From positions 32,937-96,936 of the forward strand of contig NZ_NSIU01000004.1 of assembly GCF_002633015.1 (NCBI RefSeq): a stretch of 64,000 nucleotides of DNA, written 5' to 3'. Source of the DNA: Sulfuricurvum sp. PD_MW2. Its GTDB lineage: Bacteria; Campylobacterota; Campylobacteria; Campylobacterales; Sulfurimonadaceae. Under the pieces are notes generated by a model. That model saw only the letters and a list, made by a program, of their open reading frames with translations, had not been told where the DNA came from and searched no databases. Every line of letters begins with the position of its first letter. Positions within the stretch are counted from its first letter, which is position 1. The translations under genes were made by a program, and so were the position numbers. Below, in pieces: positions 18,661 to 26,432 of the stretch.

Positions 18661-19277
18661 GTGTTGCACTCCCAAAAGGGCGGATTGCCGAAGATACGTT
18701 GGAAATATTTGAGACGATTTTCGGAAGCAGTTTTAAATTTGATGATCGTAAATTGATCCTTCAAACCGAAAATTTTAAATTTTTACTCGTACGTAATCAA
18801 GATGTTGCAACGTATGTTTATCATCAAGCAGCCGATATCGGGGTTGTTGGTCTTGATACTCTTGAAGAGCAAGGGTTGGATGTCATACGACTCCTCGACC
18901 TACAAAAAGGGAAATGTCGGGTCGCCATCGGTATGCGTGCAGGTGAAAAACCCGATTTTACAAAAAGTGAGATCAAGGTAGCAACCAAAATGGTCAATAT
19001 TACCAAGCGCTATTTTGCCGAACGTGCGGTGGCTGCCGATATCATCAAATTGTATGGATCGATTGAACTTGCCCCATTGGTTGGATTGGCGGATATGATT
19101 GTTGACGTTGTTGAGACAGGTAGCACAATGAAACAAAACGGTTTGGAAGTGGTTGAGACGATTATGGAATCCACTACCCATCTTATCGCGAATAAAAACA
19201 GCTTTTTTGAGAAAAAAAGTGAAATTTTAGATGTCTATGAGAAAATAAACGCCCTTTTATACGGCAACAACCACTAA
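18654..19277 (+). CDS. hisG: ATP phosphoribosyltransferase, short form
   Basis: 207 residues. It joins ATP and PRPP, the first step of histidine synthesis. LSVALPKGRI, RNQDVATYVYHQAADIGVVG and the PRPP-loop region ELAPLVGLADMIVDVVETGST are clear. It lacks the C-terminal regulatory domain of the long form (about 295), so it is the short class that normally needs HisZ; no hisZ is in this window. It overlaps coaX, and no other his gene is near. Confidence 0.93.
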   Translation: MLSVALPKGRIAEDTLEIFETIFGSSFKFDDRKLILQTENFKFLLVRNQDVATYVYHQAADIGVVGLDTLEEQGLDVIRLLDLQKGKCRVAIGMRAGEKPDFTKSEIKVATKMVNITKRYFAERAVAADIIKLYGSIELAPLVGLADMIVDVVETGSTMKQNGLEVVETIMESTTHLIANKNSFFEKKSEILDVYEKINALLYGNNH

Positions 19278-19339
19278 AATTCACGATTGATTCACAAAAG
19301 AGAGCTAAAATACGATCAATAACATTTAAAGGAGAGACA

Positions 19340-19858
19340 ATGTCATCTCATTATTCATCACGTTTTGCATGGGCACTATTGCTTGCCACATCAGGACTTA
19401 TGGCTGATAGTTTTTCGACTACAGAATATATCTCAGTTACCAAATCAGTTCCGAGCTATTCAACACTTCAAGAACAAATTCCGAGTCAAAGATGTTACGA
19501 CGTACAAGAAAAAGTGAGTTCGGGTGGAACGAATAACGATGTTGTTGGTGCTGTCGTTGGAGGAGCATTAGGCGGAGTGCTCGGTCATAACGTCGGTGGA
19601 GGGACGGGTAAAACCGTTGCAACCGTCGGAGGAGCTGTTTTAGGTACGTTGGCAGGGCAAAATGTAGGGAGCAAATACAATACTCCGGAAACCACATCGT
19701 ATCAAACCGTTCGCAAATGTGAGAATATCACGACATTAAAAACACGTGAAGTGTTAAACGGTTATACAAATTATGCAAAACTAAAAGGCAAAGAGATCAC
19801 TGTCGAGAGTGATCAACCTCTTAAACAAATTCCTGTAACTGTCACCTATAGCTATTAA
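19340..19858 (+). CDS. Glycine-zipper 2TM-domain outer-membrane protein
   Basis: 172 residues. Signal peptide at about 1-22 (cleaved near LMADSFST). A Gly-rich stretch at about 70-112 (VVGAVVGGALGGVLGHNVGG, then AVLGTLAGQNVGS) is the glycine-zipper motif of the rickettsial 17-kDa antigen and SlyB families. These are small envelope proteins that span or pack against the outer membrane. There is no lipobox cysteine, so it is not a lipoprotein like SlyB. It has its own ribosome site (AAAGGAGAG) and a hairpin after the stop, so it is likely expressed alone. Confidence 0.78.
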   Translation: MSSHYSSRFAWALLLATSGLMADSFSTTEYISVTKSVPSYSTLQEQIPSQRCYDVQEKVSSGGTNNDVVGAVVGGALGGVLGHNVGGGTGKTVATVGGAVLGTLAGQNVGSKYNTPETTSYQTVRKCENITTLKTREVLNGYTNYAKLKGKEITVESDQPLKQIPVTVTYSY

Positions 19859-19860
19859 TT

Positions 19861-19880
19861 TTCTCCTGTTTTCAGGAGAA
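19861..19880 (+). terminator. Hairpin after the glycine-zipper gene
   Basis: Perfect 7-bp arms TTCTCCT and AGGAGAA with a 6-base loop start 2 bp after the stop codon. The following ATCTTCC is only weakly T-rich, so termination strength is uncertain. Confidence 0.45.
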
Positions 19881-19964
19881 ATCTTCCACTTTCTTACTCT
19901 CATTTCAACGATAATTTGTTAAAATAGATCATATTATTAATCTTTTAGCAGGACAGGAGTCTTT

Positions 19965-20960
19965 ATGGCACTCAAAGTGGCAATTAACGGAACAGGCAGA
20001 ATTGGAATTATCGTTGCAAAAATCATTGCAGAGCGCAATGACATCGAACTTGTAGCGTTAAACACCACATCAAAACCTGAGATGTTGGAATATTTGCTCA
20101 AATTCGACAGTGTACATCGCGGTATTGATGCAAAAGTTATCGATGATCAAACGATCCAAATCGGGGGCAAGAACATTCGTATGTTCAGTGACCGTAATAT
20201 CGATAATGTTGATTTTGGAAGTGCCGGAGCAGAAGTGGTTATTGAATGTACCGGTAAGTTTTTGGATCAAGAGAGCTGTGCAAAACACCTTAAAAACGGT
20301 GTTAAAAAAGTCATCATGTCTGCCCCTGCGAAAGATGATTCTCCAACGTATGTATTTGGTGTTAATTCAGATGGATACAAAGGTGAAGCTATTATCTCAA
20401 ATGCAAGCTGTACAACAAACTGTCTTGGGCCGATTTGTAAAGTGCTTGATGATGCATTCGGTATTGAAAACGGTCTTATGACAACGATTCACTCGTATAC
20501 TAACGATCAAAACATTCTGGATGTAAAACACTCTAAAGATCCTCGTCGTGCACGTGCGGCAGCAATGAATATGATTCCGACGTCAACCGGTGCGGCTAAA
20601 GCAATAGGGAAAGTTATGCCGAATCTCCTTGGCAAACTAAACGGATATGCGATGCGTGTACCGACTCCGGATGTATCGGTAGTGGATTTAACCGTCAATT
20701 TGAAAAAAGAGGTTACAAAAGAAGATGTACATGCTGCGTTTAATAGTGCTGCAGAAGGTGCATTTAAAGGATTGATCGAAGTTGATAACGACAAACGTGT
20801 ATCAAGTGACTTTATCGGTTCTACATACAGCTCGACCTATGTACCGGATATGACCAGTGTGGTTGATGGCAATACTGTAAAAGTATTGGCATGGTACGAT
20901 AATGAATGGGGATACAGCAGTCGCCTTGTTGATATGACGGTTCTTATCGGAACGCGTTAA
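19965..20960 (+). CDS. gap: Glyceraldehyde-3-phosphate dehydrogenase, type I
   Basis: 331 residues, normal length. The NAD-binding start VAINGTGRIGIIVAK is followed by the catalytic SNASCTTNCLGP, with the active Cys near residue 150, and WYDNEWGYSSRLVDM at the C-terminus. It oxidises glyceraldehyde 3-phosphate in glycolysis, or runs in reverse in gluconeogenesis. A strong ribosome site (GGACAGGAG) precedes it. It overlaps pgi by one base, so the two sugar-phosphate enzymes form a two-gene operon. Confidence 0.97.
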   Translation: MALKVAINGTGRIGIIVAKIIAERNDIELVALNTTSKPEMLEYLLKFDSVHRGIDAKVIDDQTIQIGGKNIRMFSDRNIDNVDFGSAGAEVVIECTGKFLDQESCAKHLKNGVKKVIMSAPAKDDSPTYVFGVNSDGYKGEAIISNASCTTNCLGPICKVLDDAFGIENGLMTTIHSYTNDQNILDVKHSKDPRRARAAAMNMIPTSTGAAKAIGKVMPNLLGKLNGYAMRVPTPDVSVVDLTVNLKKEVTKEDVHAAFNSAAEGAFKGLIEVDNDKRVSSDFIGSTYSSTYVPDMTSVVDGNTVKVLAWYDNEWGYSSRLVDMTVLIGTR

Positions 20961-22201
20961 TGCTTCGATATACGAACCATTTTGAAACGAAAACGCTTGA
21001 TCCGTTTACCCTTGAAAAAGGGTACGAAGCGGTTCGTTACGAAGCCTCATCGGGAGATGTAGGTTATTATCATCTCCCTCTCTCCTCTATTGCGCTTGTA
21101 GAAGAACTCCAAAACCTTTATCGAGATATTGACCGCCGTTTTAATACGATTGCAATCATTGGTATCGGTGGATCGTCTTTGGGGATAAAAGCGATTGAAC
21201 GCCTTCTTCGTCCGAGTACTCCAAACGCAAAAAAACTTATTTATCTTGAGAATTCAGACCCTATCACTATTATGCATGAGATGAAACAAATTGATAAGTT
21301 TCGCACGCTGTTTGTTGTGATTTCAAAGTCAGGCGGAACGGTAGAGACGCTGTCAATTTTTAAACGGTTGATCGTTAGCTTTGAATTGCCGTTGCAAGAT
21401 TCTGAACAGATTTATGTTGTCAGTGACGACGCTTCTCCTTTGGCACAGTTTGCTGATGAAAATCATCTTCGCCGCTTTGTTATCCCAAGCAACGTCGGTG
21501 GACGTTTCTCTGTTTTGAGTGCTGTGGGAATGGTCCCTTTGACATTAGCCGGTTTTGATACCTTTATGATCCTAAAAGGGGCTCAAGCATTTTTGGAACG
21601 TTTCTGGAATCGTGAAGAAGAGCATATGCTTCAAAAAGCGGCTTTTTATGTTACGCACAGTGAACAATATCCTATGAACGTCCTTTTTGCCTATTCGGAT
21701 ACCTTTGAAGAGTTCGGCAAATGGGTTGTTCAAATCTGGGGTGAATCTTTGGGTAAAAGAAACCGTGTCGGCTCGCGAGTAGGATTAACTCCTATTTCAC
21801 TAATCGGATCGGTGGATCAACACTCCTTTTTGCAATTGATTATGGAAGGGCCATTGAATAAGACGGTAACCTTCATGCATATTGAAAGTTCAGAAGAGCA
21901 TTTGATGATTCCTGAACTTTCTTTATCGCATTTAGAGAAGAGTGATTTCGTAAACGGAAAAAGCTTCAATGACTTGATCAATGCACAATGTCGTGCCACA
22001 ATCCAAAGTGTCTTACAAAGCGGTGTATGTGTCGATGAGATTGCGTGGAAACAGATTGATGAAGCATCCGTAGGCGAATTGATTTTATATTATGAGTTAT
22101 TGACTTCTCTTAGCGGTGCACTGTTGGAGATTAATACGTATGACCAGCCGGGTGTCGAGGTTGGAAAACAAATCTTACAAGGGTATTTTCAGAAGGGATA
22201 A
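20960..22201 (+). CDS. pgi: Glucose-6-phosphate isomerase
   Basis: 413 residues. It interconverts glucose 6-phosphate and fructose 6-phosphate. The sugar-phosphate site blocks are present: IGIGGSSLGIKAIE, VISKSGGTVETLSIF, VGGRFSVLSAVGMVPL, and QHSFLQLIMEGP. It is shorter than E. coli Pgi (549) but in the range of Campylobacterota enzymes, so I see no truncation. It starts within the gap stop (TAATG). Confidence 0.95.
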   Translation: MLRYTNHFETKTLDPFTLEKGYEAVRYEASSGDVGYYHLPLSSIALVEELQNLYRDIDRRFNTIAIIGIGGSSLGIKAIERLLRPSTPNAKKLIYLENSDPITIMHEMKQIDKFRTLFVVISKSGGTVETLSIFKRLIVSFELPLQDSEQIYVVSDDASPLAQFADENHLRRFVIPSNVGGRFSVLSAVGMVPLTLAGFDTFMILKGAQAFLERFWNREEEHMLQKAAFYVTHSEQYPMNVLFAYSDTFEEFGKWVVQIWGESLGKRNRVGSRVGLTPISLIGSVDQHSFLQLIMEGPLNKTVTFMHIESSEEHLMIPELSLSHLEKSDFVNGKSFNDLINAQCRATIQSVLQSGVCVDEIAWKQIDEASVGELILYYELLTSLSGALLEINTYDQPGVEVGKQILQGYFQKG

Positions 22202-22215
22202 ACTCCCTTTTGAAA

Positions 22216-23124
22216 TTAGACGTTTTTCCCCAGTTCTTGTTCTGATTCGATGATTAGATTATCCATGAGATTAAAGAGTTTGAGGCTTGCTTCTTCCATC
22301 TCCGTAAAGTTCGTTATGATCTCTGATTGATGCTGAATCGATTGATCCCCATTTTCAATATATTTAATATTTTCATGCACTTTATTGTGAACAATTGAGT
22401 GAGGGGTAGAAATGTTCTTAAAGCTGGTAAGATGAGAGAAACGCTCTTTGCCTAATCCGCTATCGTACCATTTTCCGAGGCGACATTCATGATGTGTTCC
22501 GAATACCGTATCGGCTTTTCCATTCACGATACTTTTGTACGCGTTAGATTTGAACATAATATGATCGATTTTTGCCAACGTGATGAACGTCGTGTTTTCA
22601 ATTGCTGTGGCTTGAATCGCCGTGCTTTGTGCATCTTGGTTGAAAGTGTACAAGGTCTCTCTAAATGACTCGATGGATTGACTTGATTCACTTGCGATAT
22701 CATTCATATCTTCGGAATTGGTATGGATTTCGGTTGTCTCTTGCTGCAAGGTTTGTACTGCGATACCGATCTCTCCTGTCGCTTTTTGAGTACGTTCTGC
22801 AAGCTTACGAACTTCATCCGCAACAACGGCAAAACCTCGACCGTGTTCACCCGCACGCGCAGCTTCGATCGCTGCATTGAGAGCGAGGAGATTGGTTTGA
22901 TCCGCAATATCTTTAATCAAATTGACAACAGAAGTAATCTCACTTGTTTTTTCGTTGAGTGAATTAATCGCTTGGGCCGAAATTTGAACCAGTTCAATAA
23001 GTCGGTTGAGTTTTGAAATGATCAATTCAAGTTCATTAACGGTCTCAGATGAGTTTTTAGAAGTTGCTTGGCTGATTTTTGTAATCGAATCAAGGCGGAT
23101 AATACTTCTTTGAAGATCTTCTTG
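22216..23124 (-). pseudogene. 3' half of a CetA-like chemoreceptor gene, cut by the prophage (signalling and CZB domains)
   Basis: Frame on the minus strand from the prophage edge to the stop at 22216. It holds most of a methyl-accepting chemotaxis signalling domain, with the hairpin tip [20 protein letters not shown] and [15 protein letters not shown]-terminal CZB zinc-binding domain follows ([10 protein letters not shown] and [11 protein letters not shown] give the His/Cys ligands). The in-frame sequence before TTG 23025 (ELENVTESSNKSTAQSIKT read backwards from the edge) continues the signalling coil, so the frame is not a true start. Joined to 53823-54367 across one TCTTG copy it gives one frame of 482 residues reading [13 protein letters not shown] at the junction. 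The receptor is therefore broken in this genome. Confidence 0.9.
23120..23124. repeat. Target-site duplication, left copy
   Basis: TCTTG directly before the prophage TG end. The same five bases follow the CA end at 53823-53827. Mu-family transposition makes 5-bp duplications. Confidence 0.88.
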
Positions 23125-23136
23125 TGTACAACCGAT

Positions 23137-23220
23137 TTTAAAATGATAGTAATTTGAATTTAAAATGATAGTAACGTACCTTTTTTAACCTCCATGCAAT
23201 AAAAATACTATCATTTCAAA
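23137..23220. repeat. R-type end repeats, likely transposase binding sites
   Basis: TTTAAAATGATAGTAA occurs twice in direct orientation at 23137-23152 and 23159-23174 (22-bp period, two helical turns). A degenerate inverted copy lies at 23205-23220. MuA binds several 22-bp sites at each end of Mu, so these are candidate end sites. Confidence 0.6.
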
Positions 23221-23262
23221 TACAAATCTAAATAACTATAATATTCCTCGCACAGCTTCAAT

Positions 23263-23283
23263 AACTTGCATTTTAAATTCAAA
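23263..23283 (+). promoter_or_regulatory. 21-bp element upstream of the ankyrin-like gene, shared with 44493-44513
   Basis: Core CATTTTAAATTCAAA. A perfect 21-bp copy in inverted orientation lies 12 bp before the RecA-fold ATPase gene, so both copies point the same way relative to their downstream gene. The core also occurs inverted at 23153-23167 between the R-end repeats. Confidence 0.4.
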
Positions 23284-23361
23284 TAACAATATAAATACAA
23301 AAAAATACATGAAAAGTGTTATATGATATTCAATATTCTATTGCTCAAAAAAGGAATTTAA

Positions 23362-23562
23362 GTGCATGAAGAAGCAATGAAAGCATTAACATGTGCATGT
23401 GCATTTGGTAAATCAGAATGGGTCAAAGACTGGATATGTAATCATAGTGAAGATGAACAATTTTTATATATGCTTGAACAAGGAAAGAATGTAGCAAAAA
23501 GTTATGGACATCAAGAGATTGTTAAATATTTAGAAGAAACGTATCCTGAAGCATTTGTATAA
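23362..23562 (+). CDS. Small ankyrin-like protein, prophage accessory gene
   Basis: 66 residues from GTG 23362, with AAGGAA 7 bases upstream. The C-terminal part, NVAKSYGHQEIVKYLEE, has the helix pair of an ankyrin repeat; the first half (ACAFGKSEWVKDWICNHS) could be a degenerate repeat. It lies at the R-type end, outside the structural operon and on the opposite strand, which is where transposable phages keep extra genes. It may bind another protein, for example in host takeover or defence; there is no direct evidence. Confidence 0.6.
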   Translation: MHEEAMKALTCACAFGKSEWVKDWICNHSEDEQFLYMLEQGKNVAKSYGHQEIVKYLEETYPEAFV

Positions 23563-23577
23563 GAGGCATATAGCCTC

Positions 23578-24378
23578 CTAATAATTCGAAATAAAAACCT
23601 CTCTAACCGCCTTTTTACTACCCGATCCTCGAAGTGTATAGTTGATCTCTTTAGTGGACGTGATCTTCATGTCCGCATATAGCTCTCTCACTAGTTCACA
23701 GTCGTTATAGCTCAATAGAAACTTGCCTTTGATACCGTGAAGAAGCTCTGATAGTTGACGATGCTCTGCTTCTCCAAATCCTCCAGTGTGTTGGTAGTAC
23801 TTCTCTGTCGATACATACGGAGGATCACAATAAAAGAACGCATCATCTGCATCATACGTCCGGATCAGCTTATCAAAGCTCATATTCTCAATAGTGACAA
23901 ACTTCAGTCTCTTAGACCATTGTCCAAAGTCTTTGTAGATATCTTTCGGTCGACGTCCACTCTTAGCGTTCATGGCAAACGTAGTCCCCTTAGCTCCAAA
24001 GCTCTGAGAAAGTAGGTAGAAGTAGAAAGCAGCTCGCTCAATATTGTTCCGTGGCTTCATACGTCCGGAGAGAATATCAGCGAATAGTTCACGGCTGATC
24101 AGTAGAGTACTCAAGTACATTGATAGGGACTGTGGATTGGTTCGGATAGCGCGATGAAGGTTGATCAGTTCACCATTGATATCATTGACCACTTCGGAGT
24201 GTTTTGTAGTACAGGGCTTGCGGTATAGAACGTTGAGCGCACCGCCGAACACTTCAACATAGAGACGATGATTTGGGAATAGGGAGACGATATCGTCTGC
24301 GAGTTTTGATTTACCGCCGATCCATGCGAATGGGGCTTTTAGTGTGATTTTTGGATGCTGCATATAATTTCCTGACAC
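23578..24378 (-). CDS. DNA adenine methylase, D12 class (Dam-like)
   Basis: 266 residues. Motif I/X region APFAWIGGKSKLADDIVSLFP at the N-terminus, VEVFGGALNVLYRKP for the SAM site, and the catalytic DPPY motif FFYCDPPYV near residue 185 are all present. It should methylate N6 of adenine; the site cannot be read from the sequence, but GATC is common for the class. It is the last gene on the late side of the prophage, the place where Mu carries the mom DNA-modification gene, so it probably protects phage DNA from restriction. Confidence 0.88.
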   Translation of the reverse strand: MSGNYMQHPKITLKAPFAWIGGKSKLADDIVSLFPNHRLYVEVFGGALNVLYRKPCTTKHSEVVNDINGELINLHRAIRTNPQSLSMYLSTLLISRELFADILSGRMKPRNNIERAAFYFYLLSQSFGAKGTTFAMNAKSGRRPKDIYKDFGQWSKRLKFVTIENMSFDKLIRTYDADDAFFYCDPPYVSTEKYYQHTGGFGEAEHRQLSELLHGIKGKFLLSYNDCELVRELYADMKITSTKEINYTLRGSGSKKAVREVFISNY

Positions 24379-24470
24379 CGTGTCATATTTTCACGGTCGA
24401 ATTAAGATACCGGAGATAATTCCGGTACCGCTGCATCTCCTTTTGTGGTTAGGGGTGAGGCGGGAGCTTC

Positions 24471-24716
24471 TTACAAACACTTCTCCAGTGCTGCTTCAAA
24501 ATCATAAAGACAACTTTCTAACTTCGGATAGTTCTCCAGCCGTGCTTTCATCCACTGAGCAATATCTCCAGTCTCAGGAGTAGGATCTTCGCATTTAGGC
24601 TTTTTAGTATCGCATTTTTTTGTGATCGTAATCGGCTCATATGGAGCAACTTCTTTTCCGGCACATCCTGAGAAGATCATGACTGCAGTCAAGACCATCA
24701 AATATAGTATTTTCAT
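24471..24716 (-). CDS. Outer spanin-like lipoprotein (Rz1 role)
   Basis: 81 residues. The signal peptide ends in the lipobox FSGC (Cys 18). The short mature part has Pro-rich and Cys-containing stretches (KKCDTKKPKCEDPTPETGD). Its start overlaps the upstream i-spanin-like gene by 4 bp, and it follows lysin and holin, which is the standard spanin position. It would sit in the outer membrane and join the inner spanin to fuse the membranes at lysis. Confidence 0.68.
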   Translation of the reverse strand: MKILYLMVLTAVMIFSGCAGKEVAPYEPITITKKCDTKKPKCEDPTPETGDIAQWMKARLENYPKLESCLYDFEAALEKCL

Positions 24717-25063
24717 AATTTACTTCCTTCAGCATTTTTACGTGCCTCTTCAGCGATAGCATTCAGATCGGTACAATTATCACCGGTCGGGACGTACTCG
24801 ATCTTTGTTTTAAATACCGGCTTTGCTGCCATTGTTCGATTAAACTCTGCTTCTTTCTTTAGAGCATCGAGTTTATCTCGCTCCATCCATGCTTTCATGA
24901 AAGCAACACTGTCTTTTTCTCGTTTGATTTCAGACTCTTTGGTTTCAACTGTTTGCTGAAGAACGTTGCGCTCTCCGGAGACACTCAAAGTGTAAAAACT
25001 AACCCCAATTAAGAGCATTGAAAAGCCTAATGCAGTTGCAATAAATATCTTTAAATTAACCAC
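24713..25063 (-). CDS. Inner spanin-like protein (Rz role)
   Basis: 116 residues. One N-terminal membrane helix (about 5-28) is followed by a coiled coil (about 33-80, rich in Glu, Lys and Leu) and a C-terminal part with one Cys. Type II orientation with a periplasmic coil is the i-spanin layout. It lies 11 bp after the holin-like gene and overlaps the o-spanin-like gene. Confidence 0.65.
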   Translation of the reverse strand: MVNLKIFIATALGFSMLLIGVSFYTLSVSGERNVLQQTVETKESEIKREKDSVAFMKAWMERDKLDALKKEAEFNRTMAAKPVFKTKIEYVPTGDNCTDLNAIAEEARKNAEGSKL

Positions 25064-25074
25064 TTTTTATCCCT

Positions 25075-25278
25075 TTATTTATCTTGAACAGATGTTGTAG
25101 TCAGTAAGCGCATGGCGATCATTACCGTTGGAAATATAATCGCATAGAGCAATCCGAATGACGGTGCTGCATGTACTGATAGATAATCTTGAATAGCCTG
25201 TGTTTGAGACTCCATTCCACCAAGTATTCCCATTACAATAGCAATCCAAAAAGTTCGAGTTTTTACGATTTTTTTCAT
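25075..25278 (-). CDS. Holin-like small membrane protein
   Basis: 67 residues with a basic N-terminus (MKKIVKTRTFW), one helix at about 10-26 and another at about 40-60, and a short polar tail. Size, two helices and position between endolysin and spanins fit a class II holin. It overlaps the lysin stop by 4 bp. Confidence 0.62.
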   Translation of the reverse strand: MKKIVKTRTFWIAIVMGILGGMESQTQAIQDYLSVHAAPSFGLLYAIIFPTVMIAMRLLTTTSVQDK

Positions 25279-25706
25279 GCTACCATCTCTCCGTTTCTGA
25301 GTTGAGCCAAAGTAAGCCCTTTGGAGTCTTGAAAGTGAGGAAGATCTTTCAACGTTTTAAAGTCTCCTCCCCATTCAAGTCCGCATTCTTTACCAATGCG
25401 ACCGATATCCTGCCAAAGCTTTCCATCCTCTCCTGAGGTATTCCATACTGGTTTTCCATGTCGAACCGCTACAACGTCAAAAGCAAGACGGAAGTTATGG
25501 TATGAATAACCGGCTTTAGCATTGGTGACTTTTGCACCTTTGACAGTTCTTCCAATTGCATATAGTGCATCTTGAGATTCATCATCTCGGTAGGTTGCCG
25601 TAAAGACAAGATCAATGCCCAATTCAGCTTCACATCGCTTCTCCATCTTAAGTGCTTTTTCTCGAACCGTTGGGTGCAAATCTTCAAGTTTGCGTGAGGT
25701 AATCAT
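25275..25706 (-). CDS. Endolysin, M15-family L-Ala-D-Glu peptidase type
   Basis: 143 residues, no signal peptide. The metal-binding pattern of M15 peptidases is visible: TATYRDDESQDALYA, then SYHNFRLAFDVVAV with His and Asp ligands, and DLPHFQD with the last His. It cuts the peptide stems of peptidoglycan. Phage T5 endolysin is the model for this small form. It is the first gene of the lysis cassette and depends on the holin to reach the wall. Confidence 0.85.
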   Translation of the reverse strand: MITSRKLEDLHPTVREKALKMEKRCEAELGIDLVFTATYRDDESQDALYAIGRTVKGAKVTNAKAGYSYHNFRLAFDVVAVRHGKPVWNTSGEDGKLWQDIGRIGKECGLEWGGDFKTLKDLPHFQDSKGLTLAQLRNGEMVA

Positions 25707-25736
25707 TGTGTTCTCCTTTATTTTTAGATTGATTTA

Positions 25737-26000
25737 TCATTCACCCTCCGATTTTTTACAGTGATTTTGCTCGAGCTTTTTTAGGATGCAGCATACGAAG
25801 TTATCGAACCGTGTTGCAGTTCCTGCTTCTTGCCGTCTAGCGATATAAGAGCTGATCGTCTCATCTTGTGATCCGTTCCAAAATATAACGTTGCCCATCT
25901 GATCAAGTACCAAAAGAAAGCGATACCATCGGCTCCTTTTTTCGACATCGTTTTTGAATTTAGTGTAGAGTGCTTCTAACTCTTGAGGTGTACGATTCAT
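25737..26000 (-). CDS. Small phage protein beside the lysin, unknown function
   Basis: 87 residues. The centre reads LVLDQMGNVIFWNGSQDETI, with SSYIARRQ after it. It resembles a small protein found next to endolysins in many phages with an N-x-L/F..(D/Q)DETISSR core, but I do not know a function. Overlap of 4 bp with the upstream gene places it in the late operon. Confidence 0.6.
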   Translation of the reverse strand: MNRTPQELEALYTKFKNDVEKRSRWYRFLLVLDQMGNVIFWNGSQDETISSYIARRQEAGTATRFDNFVCCILKKLEQNHCKKSEGE

Positions 26001-26422
26001 GAGAAAAACTTCCCACGCTCGGTGACGAACTGTAATGCGAATTTAGGGAATTCTTCGGCAGTCATAGGTAGTTTTGAACCATTAGCGAAATGGATCACGG
26101 TCGAAGTTAACCCAAGCTCAAACGATGCTTTGACCTGAACCATACCGTCACCATCATCTTTGGTGACTGAGATACGACGATCAGTTCCGTCAGAGTTAGT
26201 TCCATACACAAAACCTATGAGCATTTCTTCATTGCGTGTGTTTTCTGCTTCTTGCTCAGCTTGTTTTTGTAACTCTTCAGCGGTGAACTCCTGTTCTGGA
26301 GTGTTGTTTTTAAGCCATTCATCCAAAAGATCACTCATCCATCCTGTATAGCCATCAGGGATGTGTGTTGATCCATTTATTAGGTATCCATCCCTTTGTT
26401 TTTTAACTGATTCAATTTCCAT
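25997..26422 (-). CDS. Tail-fibre assembly-like protein (DUF4376-like C-terminus)
   Basis: 141 residues, soluble. The N-terminal part describes a short polar segment (YLINGSTHIPDGYTGWMSDL), the middle is a charged helix, and the last 60 residues (MVQVKASFELGLTSTVIHFA and LPMTAEEFPKFALQFV) resemble DUF4376-type domains common just after tail fibres. Its place directly downstream of the fibre gene supports a chaperone or fibre-tip role. Confidence 0.5.
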   Translation of the reverse strand: MEIESVKKQRDGYLINGSTHIPDGYTGWMSDLLDEWLKNNTPEQEFTAEELQKQAEQEAENTRNEEMLIGFVYGTNSDGTDRRISVTKDDGDGMVQVKASFELGLTSTVIHFANGSKLPMTAEEFPKFALQFVTERGKFFS

Positions 26423-26432
26423 TGTTTACTCC

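Noticed and set aside
20960-22201. Truncated pgi
   Set aside because: At 413 residues it is short, but all active-site blocks are present and Campylobacterota enzymes are of this size.
23159-23220. Separate insertion sequence at the prophage edge
   Set aside because: No transposase gene is near; the repeats are better explained as end-binding sites of the phage transposase.
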